From: UBA1413 sp964472165
GTDB taxonomy: Bacteria; Bacteroidota; Bacteroidia; Bacteroidales; Prolixibacteraceae
Assembly: GCA_964472165.1 (NCBI GenBank)
Contig: CAYYJE010000059.1
Span: 1-18,787 of the forward strand
Reading direction: 5' to 3'
Length of the DNA: 18,787 nt
Below the pieces are notes generated by a model, which made no database searches, had not been told where the DNA came from, and saw nothing but the letters and a program-made list of their open reading frames with translations. Below, in pieces: positions 7,792 through 15,543 of the stretch (position 1 is its first letter; each line of letters starts with the position of its first letter). The position numbers and the translations under genes are program-made.

Positions 7792-7826
7792 AAAAAAGCT
7801 ACAACCAGGCATTTCTGCCCGGTTAT
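7792..7826 (-). terminator. Intrinsic terminator at the end of the uptake-gene unit
   Basis: On the minus strand an 11-bp stem (arms 7816-7826 and 7801-7811, including two G-U pairs) closes a GAAA loop (7812-7815). AGC and six T (7797-7792) follow directly. It begins 20 bp past the stop codon of the DUF1735-like gene and 87 bp before the PL12-like start. The wobble pairs form only in the minus-strand RNA; the plus-strand form would have A-C mismatches, which fits the direction of transcription. The 141-bp spacer 7705-7845 holds nothing else apart from the ribosome binding site of the next gene. Confidence 0.8.
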
Positions 7827-7845
7827 AGCATTTTTATCCTTATTC

Positions 7846-8868
7846 TCAGAACTTTACCGGCGAATAGGTCTCCAGGACCACAGCCCTGTCCCTGATTACC
7901 AGCACATCGTCGGCCTCATAAGTTTGAGTGCCTTTCGTCACAGAAAATTTCAGCACAATCCCGTCTCTGGGTTTATTGTCCCACGTATAGGCTTTGGTCT
8001 TGAATTCTCCTGTACCCGAAGCGGTGTAAGCCGAACCTTCCGGGGCAGTAATGGTGCAATTCTTCCCGTTGAAAGTCAGAAGAAGAGTAACATCACCGGT
8101 AAAAAGAGAAGAATGGGGTGTCGTTTTCAGGGAAACCTGGTACCTTCCGGTAGTGATCAATTTAGAAACCGGATTGTATTCCACATATTTCTCACTGTAG
8201 GTTTTGGTTTCCAACACAGTACCCGTGGCATCCTTCACCTTACTGGCCCCATAATGGAAATAATTGCCATGGAATTCGTTGATGTATTTCACGGCAAACA
8301 TGGTGATATTTTTGGGGACGATGGTCCAGTCGGAAGCAATCCGGGGATCGGCATTGGGATTGGTACTGCTGCCCACCAGAATCGTGTCCACATCATTGGA
8401 ACCTGTAAGCCTGAGGGGTACCACATAGCCCAGGGTAATCGCCTTGGGATCATTAAAGAAAGCATCCGCCAACTGCACATCAACCCCGCCATTTAGTTTG
8501 CCACTGGGGATCACGATTTTACTGGTAGAACTTAACGTGTAATAACTGGCAGGCATGGCTTGAATCACATTGCCGGCAGCGCTGAATTTCACGTTGTTGC
8601 ACAAACTGTTGTCCACCTGAAAGCTGAATTCCCTGTTCTTTTTGTTTTCGTACACTCCGCCCATGGCCACCGAAATTACGAATTTATGGGCGTTGTCGTT
8701 GGTGTTGTCATAGATATAATCGCCAAGGACAAGGGTTCTTACCGGAAACTGATAAGGGAAAAAGCCGGCGGTGTAATCGTAATCAGGATGCTCTTTCTCG
8801 AAATTTTCACATGCAAACAGCGCAGTCAGCATCAGTAAACCTGAAAGTATCTTTTTCATTTTTCTCAT
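7846..8868 (-). CDS. DUF1735-like surface glycan-binding lipoprotein
   Basis: A 340-residue lipoprotein in the SusE position, directly after a SusD gene (10-bp gap). The signal peptide ends in lipobox LFAC (Cys20), followed by ENFEKE; the acidic residues after Cys resemble the Bacteroidetes surface-export signal, so I infer display on the cell surface. Residues about 30-165 look like a DUF1735 immunoglobulin-like domain: an opening FPYQFPVRTLVLGDY, a middle with VDNSLCNN, and SYYTLSSTSKIVIPSGKLNG, leading to YVVPLRLT. Residues about 190-340 form a second beta-rich domain with YINEFHGNYFHYGA and EKYVEYNPVS, probably the DUF5627 or DUF4361 type. No catalytic motif is visible. The likely role is to bind the polysaccharide before import by the neighbouring SusC channels. 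Met4 (8859) is an alternative start. It is the last gene before the terminator at 7792-7826. Confidence 0.85.
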   Translation of the reverse strand: MRKMKKILSGLLMLTALFACENFEKEHPDYDYTAGFFPYQFPVRTLVLGDYIYDNTNDNAHKFVISVAMGGVYENKKNREFSFQVDNSLCNNVKFSAAGNVIQAMPASYYTLSSTSKIVIPSGKLNGGVDVQLADAFFNDPKAITLGYVVPLRLTGSNDVDTILVGSSTNPNADPRIASDWTIVPKNITMFAVKYINEFHGNYFHYGASKVKDATGTVLETKTYSEKYVEYNPVSKLITTGRYQVSLKTTPHSSLFTGDVTLLLTFNGKNCTITAPEGSAYTASGTGEFKTKAYTWDNKPRDGIVLKFSVTKGTQTYEADDVLVIRDRAVVLETYSPVKF

Positions 8869-8878
8869 TTTTTACATT

Positions 8879-10639
8879 TTAGTTCCAACCATTATTCTGG
8901 ACGAGATTGAATTTCAGGACCTCATTAAAGGGAATGGGACCGTAGTGCATATACTCGTTGTTGTAGGCACGGTCTTCCACCTTAAAAACGGTAAACTCCG
9001 ACCCGTTGATCAACACGCCATTGGCAGGCTCGGTCAGGTCAGCCTTATACCGGCGCAGGTCCCAGAACCGGAATCCTTCGAAACAGAGTTCAAGGCGGCG
9101 TTCATTGCGGATCAGTTCGCGCATTTGCTCCTTGTCCGAAATGGATGCAAGATAGGCGTCAGGCTGTTTAATTCCCGCCCTTTTCCGGATGGCGCCAATC
9201 ACATCTTTGGCAGAGAAGGCAAAGGAACCTGTTCCTGTGGGGCCCCAGGCTTCATTGGCAGCTTCGGCAAAGTTGAGATAAATCTCTGTCATACGGATAT
9301 GGGTCTGGAAATGATCCTGGTTGGAGGTCACAGCCGGGTTGGCGTTCACCTCTTCACGGAGGAGTTTGCGGAGATAATAACCGGTTCTTGTAGAGGTAGG
9401 AATGGAGTCCACCCTGTTTTCTCCTCCGCCTAACCCTGTCCTGATGGTGGTACTTTTCATGGAACTGCCATGATAAACCACGTAGCGACCCAGGCGGGGA
9501 TCCCTGTTGGCATAGGGAGAAGCCGGGTTGAATCCTGAACTTTCATGCATGATCGGATATCCGTTTGACATGGGAAATGCATCCACCAGGTTTTGGGTTG
9601 GATTGACTCTGCCGGAACCATACAGGGATGGAGGGAAATTGTTTTGCTCCCTTACTCGGTCGGAATAGATCGGCCGTCTCCAGAGAATCTCCTTCAGGTC
9701 AATGTTGTCGCCACTATTAAGCCTGGCGTTATCGACCTGGGCTTTCAGGTAAAAAATATGCCCATTGGGATCCAGACCGGAAATACCTCCGATATCAGTC
9801 AGCAACTCGCCATTGTATTGGGCGGCTTTTTCCCACAATGTCAGGTCGTTGGCAGGATTGAAAGCCGGGCTTGCAGCCAGTTGGGCCACTCTTCCCATGA
9901 ATGCTTTCACATAACGCCCGCAAATCCGCTGCCTCGACATGTCCCCGAACACCGCATTGTAATTATTCACATCCGTAATATCCGTGAAGCCGGGAGGAAG
10001 GTTGGAGAGTGAGGCAATATTTCCGTAATCCATGGGAAGGTATTTCATGGCCTCTGTAAAGTCAGCATAAACACTGCTCACCGACTCTTCAAAGGTAGCC
10101 CGTGGTGTGGCAAAATCTTCCTGGGTTTCTACAAATTTGTTGTAAATGGGAATGCCGAGCAACTGACCGTTTGCACCGATACCGGCATGGTTCCTCAAAA
10201 GGAAAAATTTATGTACCCCCCTCATGGCATAGGCTTCTCCAGTCAAACGTCGTTTATAAAGCTCATTGATGGCCGGATTGGTCCTTTTCCAAACAATAGT
10301 ATCCACAATTCCCAGAAACTCGTTGGCATACAGAATGGCCCGGTTGCAATTGTCCCAAAAATTCTGGGGATTGTAAATGGCCGACCATTCACCGGTAGCC
10401 ATCCGCATGTAACTGTTGAACTTGTCGTTGGTAACGGCGTCATCGGTGGCCACTTCATCCCACCGGTAATCGTTGGTGGGCAGATAAGTATAGGCCCTGA
10501 TCAGCAACCCTTCCGCAAAGGTGGGCTCTTTAAAAACTCTGTCAAAAGTACTGTGGTTGTCATTTTTCGGCTCCAGCATATCGCAGGCAGCGAGAACAAT
10601 AAAAGAACCCAGCAACAATGATATTGTAATTCGTCTCAT
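8879..10639 (-). CDS. SusD/RagB-family lipoprotein, second pair
   Basis: A 586-residue glycan-binding lid partner of the SusC gene just upstream (20-bp gap). Lipobox VLAAC (Cys19) is followed by DMLEPKND, a surface-type start. The protein shows the SusD layout: TPR-like helices in the N-terminal half, with MRGVHKFFLLRNHAG (about 139-153), and the C-terminal block TEIYLNFAEAANEAWGP, IRKRAGIK, LIRNERRLELCFEGFRFWDL and RRYKAD. The carboxyl end NLVQNNGWN is a usual SusD ending. It differs throughout from the other SusD at 13730-15532, so this is not a recent duplication. The binding specificity cannot be read from the sequence; context suggests an acidic, uronate-containing oligosaccharide. Confidence 0.96.
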   Translation of the reverse strand: MRRITISLLLGSFIVLAACDMLEPKNDNHSTFDRVFKEPTFAEGLLIRAYTYLPTNDYRWDEVATDDAVTNDKFNSYMRMATGEWSAIYNPQNFWDNCNRAILYANEFLGIVDTIVWKRTNPAINELYKRRLTGEAYAMRGVHKFFLLRNHAGIGANGQLLGIPIYNKFVETQEDFATPRATFEESVSSVYADFTEAMKYLPMDYGNIASLSNLPPGFTDITDVNNYNAVFGDMSRQRICGRYVKAFMGRVAQLAASPAFNPANDLTLWEKAAQYNGELLTDIGGISGLDPNGHIFYLKAQVDNARLNSGDNIDLKEILWRRPIYSDRVREQNNFPPSLYGSGRVNPTQNLVDAFPMSNGYPIMHESSGFNPASPYANRDPRLGRYVVYHGSSMKSTTIRTGLGGGENRVDSIPTSTRTGYYLRKLLREEVNANPAVTSNQDHFQTHIRMTEIYLNFAEAANEAWGPTGTGSFAFSAKDVIGAIRKRAGIKQPDAYLASISDKEQMRELIRNERRLELCFEGFRFWDLRRYKADLTEPANGVLINGSEFTVFKVEDRAYNNEYMHYGPIPFNEVLKFNLVQNNGWN

Positions 10640-10659
10640 AATTGATCTTTTTTTGTTGT

Positions 10660-13600
10660 TTAAAAATCAGCTTTTAAACCCACGGAGAAGGAACGGTAGT
10701 ATGGTTCGTTGCCTGTCCTCAGATCCCTGATCTCCCTGTTGGGAGCAAACTGGTAGACATCGGACGCATCCATAAAGAGTTTAAGATTTTTCAAACGCAC
10801 ATACCTTGCAAAATTCGAAGGCATGTGATAGGTAAGCTGTACATCCGTGATGGAAAAATAGTCGTTGTTGTAAAGCCAGAAACTCGACCTGCGGTGGTTG
10901 TTGTTGTTGGTCACCGAACTGATCCTCGGATGAGTGGCCCTGTCCTTGGTTTGAGGAGTCCATGCATCTTTCACCAGTTCCGAATATTTTTCATTGCCGT
11001 CGATCCAGTAGTAATCGCTTTCCCGGAAGGTATCAGATCCCATCCGGCCTTCCCCAAGCATGTAAAGGGTCAGGTTTTTGTAGGAAACCTTCAGTTGTGC
11101 ACCCCCTGAAAACGGTGCCTGCCAGCGGCGAAGGTACACTTCATCGTTTGAATCAATCACATTGTCTCCATTCTGGTCCTTGTATTTGATATCCCCGGGT
11201 CGAACAGTTCCGAACAACTGGCGCGGACTGTTGTCAATTTCCGCCTGGTCCCGGAAAAAACCGAGCGCTTCCAGCCCGAAAGTAGCATCCACAGGCTGCC
11301 CTTTCCTGTACTGGTAATCATATGCCCACAGCTCATCCACCTTGGTTTGCTTTGAAGTCACATACAGCGCATTTACCGCAGCAAAGAAATTCCAGTCTCC
11401 GAAGGTTTTGTCGTAGTGGAGAGCTGCTTCAATACCCTTGTAGGTATTGATCCCAAAATTCTGATAAGGGATAAAGTCGCTCCAGAAACCGGGATATGTA
11501 GAAGAAGGGCGTGTGACAAGCCCGTCATACACATCATAAAAGAGGTTTACGTCTACGCCAATACTTTTATTAAAGAAAAGGCCTACCAACCCCAGGTTGA
11601 CTTCTTTCCGCTGCGCGTAATCGAGGTTGGGATTGTCGGTCCAGTTTGACATGACTCCCGACCGGCTCCTGACGCCCTCGTTCCAGGCATAACTGCCTGA
11701 AGTGCCATAGCGGTTGTCGTAATAGAAGAAATTGCCGATCGGGAAATCGGAATTCAGGATTCCACCTGACAGTTTAAGCTTCAGGTAATCCACTACTGAA
11801 GAGGAGGAGAGGAAATCTTCGCCGCTGATTTTCCACCCCAAACCAAGAGTGGGAGAAAATCCTCCCCGCTGGCCTTCACCCAGTTTGACTGAGTTGACAT
11901 AGGCGCTGCTGAAATCGATCAGATATTTCCTGTCAAAGGCATAAGAGACCTGTAATCCCACATGCGAATGTTTTACGCCCTGGAAATTCCCTTCTTCCTT
12001 GAAGTTGCTGCCATAACCGACCAACGAACCGGTCACATGGTGGAGTTCTTCGAAAGTCCGGTCATAACTGAACAGCCCATAAAATCCGAAACGGCGGTGG
12101 AAGAATGTACTGCCCACACTTTGCGTACCGGGCCGGGCATCTTTCCCGTGCTGCACGAGGCTGTCGATTTTGTCACTGGCATCCCAGAACGGCTCGTATA
12201 CCGAATACTCATTGGCCACAGTCTGGTCAAACCGGGTAAAATAGTCGAAGCTGATGTTGGTATGGAACGACAATCCTTCGGTCAGGTTTTTCAGGTCGAA
12301 ATCGACCCGGTTGTTAAATGAGAATTTCCGGGCCACCCTTTCATTCACCCCGCCTGCATATGCATCAGCAATTGCATTGGTGAGAAAAGTGGAATTACCT
12401 CCCAGAAGGTATTTGCCATCCACATCATTTTTCCGTGCTTTCAGCAGGGGATTTTCAGGATCGATCAGATCAATAGGGAGCAAAGGGGCAAACTCATAAG
12501 GCCGGTTGTTGTTGGCAGCCCCCCAGAAACTTCCCCTTTGGCTCCTGTTGTTTGCGAAGATGGAAGATCCATCGATCGAAGTCTTGATCCGGTTGTTAAT
12601 CCGGAGGTCCACATTGCCGCGAACATTAAAAATATTGTTGCGGGCATTGGACGCCTCCCCGAAATCGAGGATACTTCCGGCAGAGTACCACCCGATGTTG
12701 GAATAGTATTTGGCCACATCGTTTCCTCCGCCAAATTCTCCCATCAGGTCAAAATAACTCTTGTATTTATTCAGATACTCACTGGAATAGTAATCCACAT
12801 CCGGATAACGGTATTTGTTTCCGCTCCTGTACTTCTGAATGACCGAATCAGGATAAGCGGGTGCCAGCCCATCGCTCTCTTTTGCCTTGTTGTAATAGGT
12901 CATGTAATCGGCCGAGTTAAGGTATTTGGGAAGGGCCCTTGGAGTGGAAATTCCATAATTGGCCGTAATGTCAGCCACCTTTTTATAGGCTTCCCCTCTT
13001 TTGGTGGTAATCAGGATAACTCCGTTAACCGCGGCGCTGCCATAGAGGACAGATGCGTTGACATCCTTCAGTACGGTGATGTTTTCGATTTCCGACAAGC
13101 GGAGGGATTCGATATCACGGGGCAAACCGTCCACGATGAAAAGCGCATTCCCGGAATTAAGTCCGCTGCCGGTCAGGTCAGCCACATTGATGTTGATTCC
13201 TAAACCGCGGATATTGTTGCTCCCCAGCATCCCCAGGGTTCTTCCATTCAGTACATCGCTGGCCCATATGGAATGGTCATACTCTTTAATCTCATTGGTT
13301 TTCACCTTGGTAATCGCTCCCACCACATCGCCTTCGTGTGCTTTTCTGAATGCCAGGTTTACAAAGGCGTCGCTGCCATATTTGAATTCCACTGGCTGAA
13401 GGGCGATGTGGGTGATATTTCTGATCTCATCCGGGGTTAGCACCCGGGTTTCGTATCCTTCGGCTTCCACAATGACATTGTTACCCGGTTCAACCTTCAG
13501 GGCAAAGCTGCCTGAGGCGTCACTCCGCGCATACGCATCATTGCTGAATATTTCCACATTGGCCACCGGGTTGCCCTGTGCGTCTTTCACCACCGATTCG

Positions 13601-13698
13601 ATGTCGATCAGCTTTTTCTTCTGTGCCCTTGCATTACCCGGAAGGAAGCAAACCATCGCACTTAGAAAAGCCAGTATTATAATCGTTCTGTTCTTCAT
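10660..13698 (-). CDS. SusC/RagA-family TonB-dependent transporter, second pair, divergent plug
   Basis: A 1012-residue outer-membrane channel for oligosaccharide import powered by TonB. The signal peptide ends near Ala25 (NARA before QKKK). A carboxypeptidase-D-like beta domain spans about 30-103 (NPVANVEIFSNDAYARSD). A plug domain spans about 120-235, ending in LFIVDGLPRDIESL, ITVLKDVNASVLYGSAAVNG and VILITTKRG. The rest is a 22-strand-type beta barrel ending in SFSVGLKADF, with the terminal Phe that outer-membrane proteins need for assembly. Two things differ from the textbook pattern and from the first SusC here: the EEVVAVGYG-like TonB box is absent between the first domain and the plug, with FKYGSDAFVNLAFRKAHEGD in its place, and the usual ALQGRVPGV-type segment reads DVLNGRTLGMLGSNNIRGLG. 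It starts 31 bp after the first SusD and pairs with the SusD that follows. Confidence 0.96.
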   Translation of the reverse strand: MKNRTIIILAFLSAMVCFLPGNARAQKKKLIDIESVVKDAQGNPVANVEIFSNDAYARSDASGSFALKVEPGNNVIVEAEGYETRVLTPDEIRNITHIALQPVEFKYGSDAFVNLAFRKAHEGDVVGAITKVKTNEIKEYDHSIWASDVLNGRTLGMLGSNNIRGLGININVADLTGSGLNSGNALFIVDGLPRDIESLRLSEIENITVLKDVNASVLYGSAAVNGVILITTKRGEAYKKVADITANYGISTPRALPKYLNSADYMTYYNKAKESDGLAPAYPDSVIQKYRSGNKYRYPDVDYYSSEYLNKYKSYFDLMGEFGGGNDVAKYYSNIGWYSAGSILDFGEASNARNNIFNVRGNVDLRINNRIKTSIDGSSIFANNRSQRGSFWGAANNNRPYEFAPLLPIDLIDPENPLLKARKNDVDGKYLLGGNSTFLTNAIADAYAGGVNERVARKFSFNNRVDFDLKNLTEGLSFHTNISFDYFTRFDQTVANEYSVYEPFWDASDKIDSLVQHGKDARPGTQSVGSTFFHRRFGFYGLFSYDRTFEELHHVTGSLVGYGSNFKEEGNFQGVKHSHVGLQVSYAFDRKYLIDFSSAYVNSVKLGEGQRGGFSPTLGLGWKISGEDFLSSSSVVDYLKLKLSGGILNSDFPIGNFFYYDNRYGTSGSYAWNEGVRSRSGVMSNWTDNPNLDYAQRKEVNLGLVGLFFNKSIGVDVNLFYDVYDGLVTRPSSTYPGFWSDFIPYQNFGINTYKGIEAALHYDKTFGDWNFFAAVNALYVTSKQTKVDELWAYDYQYRKGQPVDATFGLEALGFFRDQAEIDNSPRQLFGTVRPGDIKYKDQNGDNVIDSNDEVYLRRWQAPFSGGAQLKVSYKNLTLYMLGEGRMGSDTFRESDYYWIDGNEKYSELVKDAWTPQTKDRATHPRISSVTNNNNHRRSSFWLYNNDYFSITDVQLTYHMPSNFARYVRLKNLKLFMDASDVYQFAPNREIRDLRTGNEPYYRSFSVGLKADF

Positions 13699-13729
13699 TT
13701 GTCTCAGATTTTAATTAATGATTTCAACC

Positions 13730-15532
13730 TTACCATCCCGGATTTTGCGGGAAACCCTCATACTGTTTGGTGAATTTGGTCTGAATGGGCAGCCAGTTGT
13801 GCTTCTTCCCGGCTATCCTGCGTACGATCACTCTTTCGGAAAGGTTGATTGGTTTTTTGTTTGCCCCTCTGTCAAAATCAATGGCAGTTTTGTCAAGGTA
13901 CCGCGGATCACCGTTCCGGTTCCAACGCCTCAGGTCACAGAAGCGGGCCCCTTCAAAGGCAAGCTCCACAGCCCTTTCACGGACAATCTCCTCGAAGAAA
14001 ACCTCCTTGCTGGCGGTATATTTGGCTGCCATATTGGGTAATTGGGCGCGGTTGCGCACCACGTTCATCGCATCGACTGCCGAAAGGGTATAGTTGCCGG
14101 ATTTGCTCTGCGGGGTACCCCCCGGACTGAATAACACAGCTTCGGCATACATCAGGTAAATATCGGCTAACCGGAGGTAGGGTACATAAGCCTGGAGGCC
14201 ACCAGCCAACGATACGGTAAAAGTGGGTCCCATGCCATTGTACCTTCTCTGGTAATAACCTGTTACACAAGGTGTAGTCTTTTGATCCCTGTGGTAACCC
14301 CCGTTAAACAATTCGGCAAACTTTTCCTTTGCACTGATATTGGAAAACTGGTCCCCGTCTTTGACGATGTCTTTGTAAAAGCGGGGTTCCCTCCCTGTCC
14401 ATGGATCGTTGGGATTAAATCCCGATTCCGGGTCATCAATCGGCAGCCCGTTGGCCATTCCGTAATTCTTGATATAATTGTGGGTGGGCACATCCGCGGA
14501 GGAGCCGCTGTTCAACTGAAAAGTTCCGGAAACCGTCCCGCCAAGAGCCGACCACCTTACACGCCCCCTGTCATAGATAATGGGCATCATAATACATTCG
14601 GTTCCACCTGGACGTACATTGTTCACTTTATAGAAGTTGTCGGTCCAGGTTGCCCAGCTCTGCAACTGGTATGTCTTTGATTCGTCTGCAAGTTTGAGCA
14701 ACTCGCCGAAGGCATCGGCTGCCTGTTTGCACATCTCCGCATTGTAGGAATTACTACCGGTAGCTTCTTCATTCATCATCGGACTCGCCCCGTACAACAA
14801 AGCCTTGCCCAGGTAACCCAAGGCATGAAATTTGTTGATCCGGTCGCGGTTGTGCCCCAGTGTGGCCTTGCCGGGTTCTGACACATCCCAGTGGAGAGGC
14901 AACAGATCGGCAGCAGCCCTGAAATCGGCAGCCATCTTTTTGGCGGTCTCCTGGAAATTCAGCCTTTTAAACTCTTCCGTAACGAGGCTCTCAGTCGGAT
15001 CGAGCACCCTGTTGATATAGGGCATCCCTCCCCAGTACCGGCAGATTTCGAAATAAAACCATCCCCTGAAAAAGAGGGCCTGTCCCTTGATATGATTTTT
15101 CTCTTCTTCAGTACCCCCGAAAAGTCCCTCTTCATCGATCTTGGCAAGGGCAAGGTTTGCTACTCGAATGGCGTACCAGGCCCATTCCCACACCCTGCGG
15201 TCACGCGGGTTGGAACTGGTAGGACTGGCACCAACGCCATAGAAATAGGTTTCGTTTCCCCAGTAATTGCCATAGTCGAACTGATAGGGTGAAGGCCCCA
15301 GGGTTTCGTCGGCGAAGAGGTATTTGTTCCAGGCACCCCCTTTGTCGGGATCCATGATGCAGTTGTACATCTGTTCAATGAATCCCTGGAAACTGAGAAA
15401 GCTTCCGTACACATCCTTTTCAGTGATATCGGCCTCAGGCGCCTTGTCGAGGTAATCCTCACAAGAGGTGGAGGCCAGGCACAACGCCACTACCAGGAGT
15501 GTTGCACGCATATAATATTGTATCTTTTTCAT
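13730..15532 (-). CDS. SusD/RagB-family lipoprotein, first pair
   Basis: A 600-residue lipoprotein that caps the SusC channel encoded 11 bp upstream. Lipobox STSC (Cys24) is followed by EDYLDKAPE, the classic SusD opening and an acidic surface-export signal. The N-terminal half shows the TPR-like region IKGQALFFRGWFYFEICRYW with GGMPYINRVL. The C-terminal half has LRLADIYLMYAEAVL, AMNVVRNRAQLP and IVRERAVELAFEGARFCDLRRW, and the protein ends FPQNPGW. These are hallmark SusD blocks, and the length is normal for the family. The probable role is binding of the target oligosaccharide at the cell surface and delivery to SusC. Spacing on both sides indicates co-transcription. Confidence 0.97.
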   Translation of the reverse strand: MKKIQYYMRATLLVVALCLASTSCEDYLDKAPEADITEKDVYGSFLSFQGFIEQMYNCIMDPDKGGAWNKYLFADETLGPSPYQFDYGNYWGNETYFYGVGASPTSSNPRDRRVWEWAWYAIRVANLALAKIDEEGLFGGTEEEKNHIKGQALFFRGWFYFEICRYWGGMPYINRVLDPTESLVTEEFKRLNFQETAKKMAADFRAAADLLPLHWDVSEPGKATLGHNRDRINKFHALGYLGKALLYGASPMMNEEATGSNSYNAEMCKQAADAFGELLKLADESKTYQLQSWATWTDNFYKVNNVRPGGTECIMMPIIYDRGRVRWSALGGTVSGTFQLNSGSSADVPTHNYIKNYGMANGLPIDDPESGFNPNDPWTGREPRFYKDIVKDGDQFSNISAKEKFAELFNGGYHRDQKTTPCVTGYYQRRYNGMGPTFTVSLAGGLQAYVPYLRLADIYLMYAEAVLFSPGGTPQSKSGNYTLSAVDAMNVVRNRAQLPNMAAKYTASKEVFFEEIVRERAVELAFEGARFCDLRRWNRNGDPRYLDKTAIDFDRGANKKPINLSERVIVRRIAGKKHNWLPIQTKFTKQYEGFPQNPGW

Positions 15533-15543
15533 TGTCGTATGGA

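Noticed and set aside
10880..10920. Trinucleotide-like run (gttgtt) as a possible repeat
   Set aside because: It encodes a short Asn run followed by HRR in a barrel loop of the second SusC and is too short to be called a repeat element.
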